Origin: Chryseobacterium kimseyorum
GTDB lineage: Bacteria > Bacteroidota > Bacteroidia > Flavobacteriales > Weeksellaceae
DNA: 64,000 nucleotides
Reading direction: 5' to 3'
Assembly (NCBI RefSeq): GCF_025971945.1
Contig: NZ_JAPDHW010000001.1
Span: 248,001 to 312,000, forward strand
This document shows positions 49,485 through 58,837 of the stretch, piece by piece. Both the position numbers and the translations under genes were made by a program. Numbering within the stretch: the stretch's first letter is position 1; each line of letters begins with the position of its first letter. The notes beneath the pieces are model-generated. The model did not search any database. It was given only the letters and a program-made list of their open reading frames with translations, and was not told where the DNA came from.

Positions 49485-49508
49485 TTATCCACATTTTTTT
49501 GTGGATAA
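49485..49508. repeat. Inverted pair of perfect DnaA boxes
   Basis: TTATCCACA (49485-49493) and TGTGGATAA (49500-49508) face each other across six T. Both match the E. coli DnaA consensus exactly. Flanking DNA is AT-rich and intergenic. It could equally be a hairpin with no replication role. Confidence 0.55.
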
Positions 49509-49590
49509 GTCCAATTTTTATTTTTTAAGAAAATTGATTTAACATAATATGATTATTTAGTATATTGTGAGTGAATTAATACCACCTACC

Positions 49591-51408
49591 ATGATCACAA
49601 AATTATTTTCTTTATTATCAATTATCTGTATTGGAAAGCTTTACCATGCCCAAAATAATTTTCCTTATGAAAGAGAATGGGGAACTTATGTAGGCGGCAC
49701 TGGTACTTATTTGTCAGAATTCTCTGTAACAGGGACATCTCTTTTTAAAGATTCACAGAACAATTTTTATGTACCGGGAACAACTTCATTCGCTAACGGA
49801 TATAATGCATCATATTATAATCAATTTGTTGCAGGAGGTGGAAACACAATTTTTCCGGGAACATCAAATTATTACAATGCCCAATTTTCAAGTGGCGGTC
49901 AGCTTTTAAAAGGAAGCTACTATAGTAATGCAAATTTCGAACGTATTCTTGGTATTGATGCATTAGATAATGTGTACACTATGAAAAGAATGCCGGGACA
50001 AATTCAGAACCTCGCAACATCTGGAGCATGGCTTACACAGGGCACTAACGCTGCAGGGACTTTTACCATAATTCTTTCGAAGCGTGATGCCAATAATAAT
50101 TTACTGTGGACTACTTACCTTCCAAACAATGGTGGTTCACAATACTTTACATTAAGATTTGATGATCAGCAGAATGTATATTTGTTGGGTAATACTCATG
50201 AAGATATTCCAGGATTGGGAACAGCAGGTGTATTTCAGCAAAACTTCGTCCCTTATTCAGTTTCAAATATTCAACATGATAATTCTTATCTGGTAAAACT
50301 TAGTCCTTCAGGACAGAAAATTTGGGGAACATTCAGTGTGACCGGAATTTTTGATTTTAAATTTTATAATAATGAACTGTATCTTGTGTCTCAGTATTTC
50401 CCGGCTATGCCAGGAAATTTCACTGACCCAGGCACGTTCCAACCGATTGTACCTGCATCAAATATTATTATGAAATGGAATGCGAATACAGGTCAAAAAG
50501 TGTGGGGTACATTTTATGGAACTCCTCTCAACCCGCAATTGTATACTGGTTCGGGGATCAGTGTTATTCAAGTTAATTCGACCGGTATCTATGTAAGTGG
50601 TCAAAACGAAGATGATGATTATCCCACTTATTTTGCAACGCCTGGCGCATTTAAAGGTCAAATGACTGGTGGAGATCTTTTTCTTAGCAAATTTGATTTG
50701 ACAGGAAATCGTGTCTGGAGCACCTATTTTGGCGGCATTGGCTATGATATAATTAATGGATCCGACAACCTTACAGTTTTAGACAACAGAATCATTATTA
50801 CAGGATCTCAAAATGGTTCGGCGAGTAATATTTCAACTCCCGGAGCATTTCTCACGACCGTTCCAAATCCTTCGGGTTCCAGCAATATGTATTTTGCGGA
50901 ATTCGATCATTTAGGAAATAGAAAATGGGCTTCTTACTACGGTGGTCTGGGCGGAAACTTCTTTGGAGAACACCTCAATGCTAAATTCCTGAATAATGGT
51001 TCTTTTGTATTGTGGGGACTAACGGGGTCACCGACCGGTATAGGCACAGAAGGTGCAGCGCATCAGAATATGACGAATCCTTATCCTGGAAATCCGTTTG
51101 GCTTCATTGCTAGATTTAATTTGAAAAATGAATTGTTGACATCAGATTTAGTTAAAGATAATGGCCTGCAACTGTACGACAATCCTAATAACGGTAGTTT
51201 CACTATTTCAGGAGGCATTTTAGAAAAACAGAAAACAAGTCTCTCGATTTTTGATATGTCCGGGAAGTTAATTTATCAGACTGCATGTGAGAAGAAGAAA
51301 ATCAATCAATTTGATTTAAATAATAAATTGATTAAAGGAAATTATCTACTTGAAGTGGTTTCTGAAAAAGGTGAAAAACTAAAAATTTTTAAAATGACTG
51401 TGAAGTAA
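49591..51408 (+). CDS. T9SS-exported protein with propeller-like repeats
   Basis: A 606-residue secreted protein. The ATG at 49591 begins the signal peptide (MITKLFSLLSIICIGKLYHAQ); a GTG at 49567 would add eight residues before it. The body has repeated WxTYxGGxG-type blades (EREWGTYVGGTGT, NRVWSTYFGGIGYD, RKWASYYGGLGGNFFGE), as in SBBP-like propellers. The last about 80 residues, from LQLYDNPNNGSFTISGG through LSIFDMSGKLIYQ to GNYLLEVVSEKGEKLKIFKMTVK, are a type A Por sorting domain. It is therefore probably exported by the type IX system and anchored or released at the surface. Function unknown. Confidence 0.88.
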   Translation: MITKLFSLLSIICIGKLYHAQNNFPYEREWGTYVGGTGTYLSEFSVTGTSLFKDSQNNFYVPGTTSFANGYNASYYNQFVAGGGNTIFPGTSNYYNAQFSSGGQLLKGSYYSNANFERILGIDALDNVYTMKRMPGQIQNLATSGAWLTQGTNAAGTFTIILSKRDANNNLLWTTYLPNNGGSQYFTLRFDDQQNVYLLGNTHEDIPGLGTAGVFQQNFVPYSVSNIQHDNSYLVKLSPSGQKIWGTFSVTGIFDFKFYNNELYLVSQYFPAMPGNFTDPGTFQPIVPASNIIMKWNANTGQKVWGTFYGTPLNPQLYTGSGISVIQVNSTGIYVSGQNEDDDYPTYFATPGAFKGQMTGGDLFLSKFDLTGNRVWSTYFGGIGYDIINGSDNLTVLDNRIIITGSQNGSASNISTPGAFLTTVPNPSGSSNMYFAEFDHLGNRKWASYYGGLGGNFFGEHLNAKFLNNGSFVLWGLTGSPTGIGTEGAAHQNMTNPYPGNPFGFIARFNLKNELLTSDLVKDNGLQLYDNPNNGSFTISGGILEKQKTSLSIFDMSGKLIYQTACEKKKINQFDLNNKLIKGNYLLEVVSEKGEKLKIFKMTVK

Positions 51409-51441
51409 TAAAAAGGAAGCAATTTTGCTTCCTTTTTTATG
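51409..51441 (+). terminator. Rho-independent terminator after the T9SS protein gene
   Basis: An 11-bp stem AAAAAGGAAGC/GCTTCCTTTTT with a 6-nt loop and T tail. Confidence 0.85.
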
Positions 51442-51520
51442 ATTGACTGCGAAGAGCTTTCTTTTCAAAAGGTGCTATTATTCTTACAGTATATGAGTGA
51501 TAGCCTAAACTGTCGATGTC

Positions 51521-52001
51521 TTATAATAACCTGTAAATATCTAAATTCTTAATCGTATCACTTTTAAATGAAAACGATAAAGTTTGAAGTCTACCTTGAT
51601 GATCTTTCATATTCTTCTCAAAAGATTTATCCTTTAGTAATGAGTAAATTTGATTATTATCGATTTGATGTAAACTGTCTTTACTAAGTTTTCTGTTGAT
51701 TATATCATTGTCATCTACATGCCAACCACACCAATTCCATATCGATTCTTCATTATAAAAATATACTTTACCGCTATTTAAAATGATAAAATTCACCGCT
51801 CCTTTAGAAAAATCATATGACTTATCCTCCTTAATGGTCGATAACTCTGGATTTTTGGCAAACGCTTCTTGAGTCCGCTTTTAAATAATATTATTATTAT
51901 ATTTTGAAACGGAGAAAACTTTCTTTTCAACAATTTTCTGCTCATCATTTTTGCATGATGAAAAAAGCTAGCATAATAAATAATAAAGTTAAAACTTTCA
52001 A
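51521..52001 (-). pseudogene. decayed lipoprotein gene
   Basis: The intact part (91 codons, 51521-51796, ending KNLDIYRLL) is the tail of a longer gene. Upstream, the same frame continues as TQEAFAKNPELSTIKEDKSY and then hits an in-frame TAA (51881-51883). Before that stop it reads CKNDEQKIVEKKVFSVSKY. A lipobox-like LFSSC starts this piece, but the hydrophobic signal part (KVLTLLFIMLAF) is in another frame, shifted at a six-A run on the plus strand (51961-51966). At least two lesions are thus needed to explain it. The protein family is not recognised. Confidence 0.6.
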
Positions 52002-52076
52002 TACTGATGTAAGTATAAGACTACAGACACTAAAGTATCAAAAGCCAATAACAATAAGCCAACCGCCAAAAGCCAC

Positions 52077-54863
52077 TTACAGTTTCTCCGCAATATACTT
52101 CGCTGTATGAGACTTCTTATTTTTTGCCAAATCTTCTGGCGTACCCGCAAAAACTACTTCTCCACCATACTTTCCGGCTTCCGGGCCGATATCGATAATG
52201 TGATCAGCAGATTTCATAATATCGGGTTGATGTTCAATCACAATTACTGAATGTCCAAGGTCGATTAAAGCCTGAAGTGACTTTAACAACTTTTGAATAT
52301 CATGGAAATGCAAACCTGTTGATGGTTCATCAAAAATAAATAATGTTTTATCTGTAGTCACACCTTTTACAAGAAATGATGCCAGTTTCACACGCTGCGC
52401 TTCACCGCCGGAAAGTGTAGAAGAGCTTTGCCCCAACTGCAGATATCCCAAACCAACTTCCTGAAGCGGAGTCAGTTTTGTAACAATTTTATCTTCTTTA
52501 TTATCTTTAAAAAATGTCAAAGCTTCGTCAACGGTCATGTGAAGAATATCCGAAATATTTTTTTCGTCAAATCTTACTTCAAGAATCTCGTTTTTGAAAC
52601 GTGTTCCTTTACACACTTCACATTCCAGTTCTATATCAGCCATAAACTGCATCGAAACATTGATGACTCCTTCACCTTTACATTCATCGCATCTTCCGCC
52701 ATCAACGTTGAAAGAAAAATGTTTTGGCTTATAACCCATCATTTTCGAAACCTTCTGTTTAGAATATAGATCTCTGATGTCGTCATACGCTTTCAAATAC
52801 GTAACAGGATTTGAACGGGATGATTTTCCGATGGGGTTTTGATCGATTAATTCAATATGCTTCACCAGTTTCTTAGGAAATTCCACAGAATCGTAATCAC
52901 CTTTTTTACCGCCCATTCCCAGCTGAATCTGAATGTCATTGGTCAAAATTTCTTTCATCAAAGTAGATTTTCCACTTCCGGAAACTCCTGAAATTACTAC
53001 CAAACTTTCCAAAGGAACATCAACGTCAATATTTTTAAGATTGTTTGTTCTTGCCCCTTTGATATGAATAAATTCTTTTGCTTTTCTACGCTTTTCAGGA
53101 ACTTTTATTTCAAGTCTTCCTGTCAGATACTTCGACGTCAGTGTATCCGCATCTTTTAATTCTTTATAATCTCCGGCGAAAACCAATTCACCACCTAAAT
53201 AACCCGCTTCCGGACCAATATCAATGATGTAGTCTGCGGCTCTCATCACGTCTTCATCGTGCTCAACGACGATAACTGTGTTTCCTAAATCTCTGAGATT
53301 CTTTAAAACGCCAATCAGATTTTCAGTATCACGAGAGTGCAATCCAATCGACGGTTCATCTAAAATATAAATAGAACCTACCAGAGAACTTCCCAAACTC
53401 GTTGCCAGATTAATTCTCTGACTTTCTCCACCTGAAAGCGTGTTGGATGTTCTGTTGATCGATAAATATCCTAATCCTACTTTCAGTAAAAACTCCAGTC
53501 GGGTAGTAATTTCGTATAACAACCTCTTGGCAATATCTTTATCATGCTGAGACAATTTTAAACCATGAATCATTGGCGAAAGTTCATCCAGAGGAAGCTC
53601 AATCATCGACTGAATATTGTGACCGTCAATTTTCACCCAAGTTGTTTCTTCTCGCAAACGCAAACCTTCACAGGTCGGGCAAAGTGTTTTCCCACGATAA
53701 CGGGACAGCATCACACGGTATTGAATTTTATATAAATTTTCCTCAAGCATGTTGAAGAAATTATTCAAAGACGGAAAAGATTTACTTCCGTCACCTTTCC
53801 ATAAATAATTTTTCTGTTCCTTGGTTAATTGATGATAAGGCTTATGAATTGGGAAGTCTTTCGCTTTTTTAATAAAATCTTTCTTCCATTCGCTCATGGT
53901 TTCTCCTTTCCATGATGCGATGGCATCTTCAAAAACAGATAATGCTTTGTTCGGAATCACCAAATCTTCATCAATACCAATCACTTTACCGTAACCTTCA
54001 CACGTAGGACAGGCTCCGTATGGATTATTAAAACTGAAGAAATGAACATTGGGTTCAAGAAATTCCAGTCCGTCAAGCTCAAATTTATTAGAGAAATCTC
54101 TAGTTTCTGCGGTCTCAATATTCTTTAATGAACAGTATCCACGACCTTCATAGAAAGCCATTTGAATAGAATCTGCCAAACGCTGAAGAAAACTCTCATC
54201 ATCTTCATAAGAAAAACGGTCGATAACCAGATTGATCACCATACCTTTCCCAGGTGCAAACCCGAAACTTTCAAGATCTTCAATGCCGGCAACATTTCCG
54301 TTTACTTCCAGTCTTGTAAAACCGGCAAGCTTTAAAATATTTAGATTTTCTGTAAAATTTTCAATATCATATTCAAGCGGGGCAGTTAAGAGAAATGAAG
54401 TATCTTTTTTTGCTGATTTAATATAATCTATCACATCAGAAACAGAATCTTTTTTCACTTCATCACCAGAAACCGGAGAAAAAGTGCGTCCGATTCTTGC
54501 AAAAAGAAGCTTCATGTAATCGTAAATCTCAGTTGAAGTTCCCACCGTAGAACGTGGATTTGAAGAAATTACTTTCTGCTGAATCGCAATTGAAGGCGCT
54601 AAACCTTTGATATCGTCAACTTTAGGTTTTTCAAGCTTGCCTAAAAACTGACGTGCGTACGAACTCAAACTTTCCACATAACGTCTCTGTCCTTCTGCAT
54701 AAATAGTGTCAAACGCCAAAGAAGATTTTCCGCTTCCGGAAACTCCTGTGATGACGATCAATTTATTCTTAGGAATTAAAACATCGATGTGTTTCAGGTT
54801 GTTAAGATGTGCATTCTTAACGAAAACCTGTTTTTTTATATCTATTTCTGTAATTGGAGCCAT
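52077..54863 (-). CDS. uvrA: excinuclease ABC subunit A
   Basis: The damage-recognition ATPase of nucleotide excision repair, 928 residues. Two ABC modules are visible: Walker A GVSGSGKSSLAFD near residue 40 and GVSGSGKSTLM in the second half, with signatures LSGGESQRINLATSLG and [15 protein letters not shown]. Zinc-binding cysteine pairs are in YGACPTCEGYGKV, LCPTCEGLRL and RCDECKGEGVI/LECEVCKGTR. The start MAPITEIDIKKQVFVKNAHLNNLK is family-like. It forms a complex with UvrB, not encoded here. A -7 box precedes it. Confidence 0.98.
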   Translation of the reverse strand: MAPITEIDIKKQVFVKNAHLNNLKHIDVLIPKNKLIVITGVSGSGKSSLAFDTIYAEGQRRYVESLSSYARQFLGKLEKPKVDDIKGLAPSIAIQQKVISSNPRSTVGTSTEIYDYMKLLFARIGRTFSPVSGDEVKKDSVSDVIDYIKSAKKDTSFLLTAPLEYDIENFTENLNILKLAGFTRLEVNGNVAGIEDLESFGFAPGKGMVINLVIDRFSYEDDESFLQRLADSIQMAFYEGRGYCSLKNIETAETRDFSNKFELDGLEFLEPNVHFFSFNNPYGACPTCEGYGKVIGIDEDLVIPNKALSVFEDAIASWKGETMSEWKKDFIKKAKDFPIHKPYHQLTKEQKNYLWKGDGSKSFPSLNNFFNMLEENLYKIQYRVMLSRYRGKTLCPTCEGLRLREETTWVKIDGHNIQSMIELPLDELSPMIHGLKLSQHDKDIAKRLLYEITTRLEFLLKVGLGYLSINRTSNTLSGGESQRINLATSLGSSLVGSIYILDEPSIGLHSRDTENLIGVLKNLRDLGNTVIVVEHDEDVMRAADYIIDIGPEAGYLGGELVFAGDYKELKDADTLTSKYLTGRLEIKVPEKRRKAKEFIHIKGARTNNLKNIDVDVPLESLVVISGVSGSGKSTLMKEILTNDIQIQLGMGGKKGDYDSVEFPKKLVKHIELIDQNPIGKSSRSNPVTYLKAYDDIRDLYSKQKVSKMMGYKPKHFSFNVDGGRCDECKGEGVINVSMQFMADIELECEVCKGTRFKNEILEVRFDEKNISDILHMTVDEALTFFKDNKEDKIVTKLTPLQEVGLGYLQLGQSSSTLSGGEAQRVKLASFLVKGVTTDKTLFIFDEPSTGLHFHDIQKLLKSLQALIDLGHSVIVIEHQPDIMKSADHIIDIGPEAGKYGGEVVFAGTPEDLAKNKKSHTAKYIAEKL

Positions 54864-54880
54864 AGTAAAATTAAGACCTA

Positions 54881-54888
54881 CAAAAATA
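54881..54888 (-). promoter_or_regulatory. -7 promoter box (TATTTTTG) of uvrA
   Basis: An exact TAnnTTTG match on the minus strand, 17 nt before the ATG. The 397-bp gap up to the TonB receptor gene otherwise holds AT-rich DNA and one weak dyad (ATATGAT/ATCATAT around 55001-55029). Confidence 0.45.
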
Positions 54889-55204
54889 CGAAATTTTGAC
54901 GGATTTAATTAAAATAAATCCACTGCGAAACAAGGATATTTAGCAGGTGGAATTTAAAAATTTAAGATTAAAAAATACTTAGCAAAATATTAATTTCTCA
55001 ATATGATATTTTTAGTATTGATCATATCCGGTAATTATTTCAGAAAGATTTATATTGAAAATTTTATCAAAAAGTAATTAAAAATGAAACGAATTGTTAT
55101 AAATTTTCATAGAAATATTTACAGAGAAAAAAGTTATCCAACACTCAAGATTTCCTTTAAATAAGCACTCTGCGACAATATTTTTTTATGATATGTATCA
55201 TTTT

Positions 55205-55232
55205 TTGTTTGTGAAAAAGTCTTCTAATTTTG
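55205..55232 (+). promoter_or_regulatory. Promoter of the TonB receptor gene (TTG - 17 bp - TAATTTTG)
   Basis: TTG at 55205-55207 and an exact TAATTTTG at 55225-55232 separated by 17 bp. The leader is about 25 nt. Confidence 0.6.
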
Positions 55233-55260
55233 GAAGCTTCAAACTAAACTAAAAAGTACA

Positions 55261-57072
55261 ATGAACAAACAGCTACTCGCAGCTTTTCTTCTTGCAGGAA
55301 TTTGCAGTATCAAGGCGCAGGAAAAAACTGCAGAAATTGATTCTATAGAAATTCAGGGGAAATTTATTTCTACACCTTATAAAAATGCCAACCAAAACAT
55401 TTCTGTCATTACAAAAACAGATATTTTAAATTCACCGGCAACAAGCATTGACGAAATTTTACAGCAAATTCCCGGGATGGATATCAGAAGAAGAGGAGCC
55501 AACGGTGTACAGAGTGATATCGGTTTTCGCGGTAGTTCTTTTGAGCAGGTTCTTTTGCTTCTTAACGGTATAAGAATGAATGACTCGCAAACCGGTCACA
55601 ATTCGCTGAATGTTCCTGTAGATTTGGAAGATGTTGAAAGAATTGAAATCATTAAAGGTCCTGCGGCAAGACGTTTTGGGCAGAATGCGTATGCGGGAGC
55701 GATTAATATTATCACCAAAGCCAATCCTGGAAAAAGAGTGAAAATTCGGGCAGAGGGTGGCGATTACGAAACGTACGGACTTGGTTTAAATGCCAATTTT
55801 GGGAACGAAAAATTTTCAAATCTGTTACAGGCAAACTCAAATTCTTCGCAAGGATACAGACATAATACAGATTTTGAGATGAAAAATGTGTTCTATCAGA
55901 ATCAGTTAAAAATAAAAGATGGAAGCATCAGATTGCAGGCAGGTATTTCTGAGAAAAAATTCGGGGCAAACGGTTTTTATTCATCGCCTGCTGCGACTGA
56001 GCAGTATGAAGAACTTCAGGCATCCATCGTAAGTTTGGCTTATCAGCAAAACTTTGGAAAGTTAAAATTAAATTCAAATGTGTATTGGCGAAGAGGGCAG
56101 GATATGTACCTTTTCAATAGAGAAAAGCCTGAGATTTACAGAAATATGCACATTGGAAATAATGTGGGTGGAGAAGTCAACTCAACATACACTTCAAATT
56201 TGGGAACAACAGGATTGGGTGTAGAATTACGTAAAGAATTTCTGGCCAGTAATAATTTAGGACACAGAGAGCGATTTGTTTCGCAGGTATTTTTTGAACA
56301 CCATATTTCACTGCTGGACAAAAAATTAAATATCACACCCGGAATTTCCTGGGCCAACTATTCCAACGAAGGAAACTTTTTTTACCCGGGATTGGATGTA
56401 GGATATTCATTTTATGAAAATAATAAAATCTATGGAAACATCTCCAAAGTGCATCGTGTACCTACTTTCACAGATTTGTATTATACCAGTAAAACCGAGC
56501 AGGGCAATGAAAATTTAGTCCCTGAAAGCGCTGTGTATGCAGAGATTGGATATCAATATCAGACTAAAAATATTTTAGGAAAAGTAAGTGGTTTCTACAG
56601 AGGCTCATCAGATGCGATCGACTGGGTTAAAAGTTCTTTGCAGGATCCTGTCTGGTATGCAAAGAATGTTGGTGATACCGAAATAAAAGGTATTGAAGCT
56701 GAATTGAGTCATCAGGTTTTCGACTGGATGAAATATACGGTTGGTTATACGTACTTAGACAATAAGTTTAAAGAGTTCAGCGGTGGGTATTCAAGATATG
56801 TTTTGGATAATCTGAAACATCAGTTTGTAGCAAAATTAAATACAAAGTTTTTAAAATATTTCACCAATGAATTGGTTTACAGATATAATGACCGCGTGAA
56901 TCTTGGAAGTTACAATCTTCTGGATGAAAAATTAAGTTTTAATAAAAATGATTTTTCTGTTTACGTTTTGGTAAACAATGTAACAGATTCTGATTATACA
57001 GAAACTTTTGGAGTTCCTATGCCGCAAAGATGGTTTCACATAGGCTTTACTTACAATATTAATATTAAGTAA
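55261..57072 (+). CDS. TonB-dependent outer-membrane receptor
   Basis: A 603-residue outer-membrane beta-barrel receptor. The signal peptide is MNKQLLAAFLLAGICSIKAQ. The plug domain runs from about residue 45 to 155 (NISVITKTDILNSPATSIDEILQQIPGMDIRRRG, DIGFRGSSFEQVLLLLNGIRMND, VERIEIIKGPAARRFGQNAYAGAINIITK). The C-terminal barrel ends in FGVPMPQRWFHIGFTYNINIK. There is no N-terminal carboxypeptidase-regulatory-like domain and no SusD partner, so it is more like siderophore or cobalamin receptors than SusC. The substrate is unknown. It is probably co-transcribed with the DUF2490 gene, though that gene has its own -7 box. Confidence 0.92.
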   Translation: MNKQLLAAFLLAGICSIKAQEKTAEIDSIEIQGKFISTPYKNANQNISVITKTDILNSPATSIDEILQQIPGMDIRRRGANGVQSDIGFRGSSFEQVLLLLNGIRMNDSQTGHNSLNVPVDLEDVERIEIIKGPAARRFGQNAYAGAINIITKANPGKRVKIRAEGGDYETYGLGLNANFGNEKFSNLLQANSNSSQGYRHNTDFEMKNVFYQNQLKIKDGSIRLQAGISEKKFGANGFYSSPAATEQYEELQASIVSLAYQQNFGKLKLNSNVYWRRGQDMYLFNREKPEIYRNMHIGNNVGGEVNSTYTSNLGTTGLGVELRKEFLASNNLGHRERFVSQVFFEHHISLLDKKLNITPGISWANYSNEGNFFYPGLDVGYSFYENNKIYGNISKVHRVPTFTDLYYTSKTEQGNENLVPESAVYAEIGYQYQTKNILGKVSGFYRGSSDAIDWVKSSLQDPVWYAKNVGDTEIKGIEAELSHQVFDWMKYTVGYTYLDNKFKEFSGGYSRYVLDNLKHQFVAKLNTKFLKYFTNELVYRYNDRVNLGSYNLLDEKLSFNKNDFSVYVLVNNVTDSDYTETFGVPMPQRWFHIGFTYNINIK

Positions 57073-57101
57073 ACTTAACATTACTTAATTGTTAAATCAT
57101 T

Positions 57102-57109
57102 TACTTTTG
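57102..57109 (+). promoter_or_regulatory. -7 promoter box (TACTTTTG) of the DUF2490 gene
   Basis: An exact TAnnTTTG match 14 nt before the ATG at 57124. Confidence 0.4.
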
Positions 57110-57123
57110 CAAAAATTTTTTGG

Positions 57124-57843
57124 ATGAAACTTATTACAAGTCTTGGTTTTGTTTTGATGATGAGTCTTTTGAGTGCTCAGGAACATATTTCCGCTTTTAA
57201 TGCGCTGACTGTAACTTATAAGTTTCATCCAAAATTTTTCCTGTATGCCGAAGGTCAGTCGAGAGGTATCGAGGAATATACTTATCCCGATTACTACGAG
57301 ATCAAAGGAGGTTTAGGATATAATTTGACCAAAAATCACAAGCCATTTATCGGATTAGGGAGATACGCAACGTACAAAGATCATGCGATTAATAGAGAGG
57401 AATTTCGTGTATGGCTGCAGGATGTCATCGATTTTAAAAGCGGAGTGGTAAAGTTTGAAAACAGGTTCCGTGCAGAAAAATCATGGTTTTATGAGCCACA
57501 GACAGACAAAAGATCTGAGAGAATGCGTTACCGTTACCGTCTGAATATTTCTGTTCCTTTAAATGCTAAAAAAATTGCACCGGGGACATTATTTGCAAAC
57601 GTTTATGATGAAATTTTCATTGTATCACCAATAAAACCTGCATTTGCAAGAAATAGAGTGTATGGTGGTCTTGGTTATCAGATTGATGATAACTTTGGTG
57701 TTCTGGGCGGATATTTGTGGCAGAGAGAATTTGATGCAAAAGGAAATAAAAATGTACACTTCATTTATTTAGCCTTAAACATAAATATCGACGGAACGAA
57801 AGGCCATGAGCCCAAAACCTATCATTTTCCGGGAGCAGATTAA
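57124..57843 (+). CDS. DUF2490 domain outer-membrane protein
   Basis: A 239-residue protein with a signal peptide (MKLITSLGFVLMMSLLSAQ) and alternating aromatic strands suggesting an outer-membrane beta barrel. The DUF2490 pattern includes FNALTVTYKFHPKFFLYAEGQSR near the start, GLGRYATYKDHAINREEFRVWLQDV, VKFENRFRAEKSWFYEPQTDKRSERMRYRYRLN, and a final VLGGYLWQREFDAKGNKNVHFIYLALNINI. Function unknown. It lies 51 bp after the TonB receptor gene and may work with it. Confidence 0.85.
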   Translation: MKLITSLGFVLMMSLLSAQEHISAFNALTVTYKFHPKFFLYAEGQSRGIEEYTYPDYYEIKGGLGYNLTKNHKPFIGLGRYATYKDHAINREEFRVWLQDVIDFKSGVVKFENRFRAEKSWFYEPQTDKRSERMRYRYRLNISVPLNAKKIAPGTLFANVYDEIFIVSPIKPAFARNRVYGGLGYQIDDNFGVLGGYLWQREFDAKGNKNVHFIYLALNINIDGTKGHEPKTYHFPGAD

Positions 57844-58286
57844 TATTTCTCAGACAGATAGCGATATGCTTTCAGATATTTGTTGAATCTTGTGATATCC
57901 TTCGCAGTCAGTTCTCGGTTAACTCTTCTCAAATCCATATTATCGCGAAGATCATTGAGTTTTACAGCAACTGCAAGCGGAGAACGTTCTGTTCTCTTCA
58001 CAAAATCATCGTAAATCTCATCCGGATCATATTTGGTCAGACAGCTGACTGCATAGAGAATATATTCTGGAAATCCTTCATTTCGTAAAAATTCAATACT
58101 GAAATCCTGCGGATTGTCTTCTACCACATCGTGCAATACTCCCACAATTTTCTCGTCCAAAGTTTTACCATATTCCATGACCCTCATTACATGAGCAATA
58201 TAAGGTGCGTGGTATTTATCTTTTTGACCTTTATGTGCTTTATCAGCGATTCTAATAGCTTTATGTAGAAGTTCCTCTTTTGTCAT
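57840..58286 (-). CDS. small HD-domain hydrolase, RelA/SpoT hydrolase-like
   Basis: A 148-residue stand-alone HD domain resembling the hydrolase half of RelA/SpoT and MESH1-type small alarmone hydrolases. Features are AHKGQKDKYHAPYIAHVMRVM, the metal-binding HD in VGVLHDVVEDN, and AVAVKLNDLRDNMDLRR (metal and nucleotide binding). It might hydrolyse (p)ppGpp or another nucleotide; only biochemistry can tell. It overlaps the DUF2490 stop by 4 nt on the opposite strand, so the genes converge. Confidence 0.82.
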   Translation of the reverse strand: MTKEELLHKAIRIADKAHKGQKDKYHAPYIAHVMRVMEYGKTLDEKIVGVLHDVVEDNPQDFSIEFLRNEGFPEYILYAVSCLTKYDPDEIYDDFVKRTERSPLAVAVKLNDLRDNMDLRRVNRELTAKDITRFNKYLKAYRYLSEKY

Positions 58287-58303
58287 CTTATAAAAATAGA
58301 CTA

Positions 58304-58311
58304 CAAAAATA
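58304..58311 (-). promoter_or_regulatory. -7 promoter box (TATTTTTG) of the HD hydrolase gene
   Basis: An exact TAnnTTTG match on the minus strand, 17 nt before the ATG. Confidence 0.45.
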
Positions 58312-58387
58312 TAAAACAGCCTTTATAAATTCTATATTTTTCAAATTAATTTTAGAAGATGTTATCAACAATGAAGGGCATCAGAAT

Positions 58388-58696
58388 TTATTTATTTGCC
58401 AGTTTTTTTGTTTTTTTTGAATTTTTAGAATCAAAAGAATTTAAGATTTTAAAATGATCATTATTTTTTACCGGCGCTTTTAAAATCGTGTACATTTCAG
58501 GGTTTACAGGTTTAGCATTCGGCATTTTATAAAGTTTTGCAATTGCGCTGTCAGCAGATGCCTGTTCAGTTTCTTTTACAATAGGAGAATTGAACTTGTG
58601 AAGATCTAAACTGTCACTCTTTAATGGCTCGACAAGCGTCGTCTGAGCAGAAAATATACCTGAAAATATTAAAAATGAACCTACGATGATTTTCAT
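58388..58696 (-). CDS. small exported protein of unknown function
   Basis: A 102-residue protein with a signal peptide (MKIIVGSFLIFSGIFSAQ) and a short, polar, lysine-rich mature part (SDSLDLHKFNSPIVKETEQASADSAIAKLY, ending KKTKKLANK). No domain is recognised. It is probably periplasmic. It lies between the HD hydrolase gene and TetR gene, with its own short gaps on both sides and no clear partner. Confidence 0.6.
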   Translation of the reverse strand: MKIIVGSFLIFSGIFSAQTTLVEPLKSDSLDLHKFNSPIVKETEQASADSAIAKLYKMPNAKPVNPEMYTILKAPVKNNDHFKILNSFDSKNSKKTKKLANK

Positions 58697-58804
58697 AAAT
58701 TTTGTTTGATTTAAAATTATAAAAAATATTTCATTTTTAAATGAATTGCTTTTAAATTCTCACGAAATATCTCCCTAACATTATTTAACTCTCTAAACAA
58801 TGCC

Positions 58805-58812
58805 TATCTTTG
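58805..58812 (+). promoter_or_regulatory. -7 promoter box (TATCTTTG) of the TetR gene
   Basis: An exact TAnnTTTG match 25 nt before the TetR ATG, with a TTA at about the -33 position (58781-58783). Confidence 0.5.
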
Positions 58813-58837
58813 AGATCTCAATTTTCAACCTTTTAAA

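Noticed and set aside
55084..55164. A 26-codon ATG frame upstream of the TonB receptor gene.
   Set aside because: No promoter box or terminator goes with it and its composition is unremarkable for AT-rich DNA.
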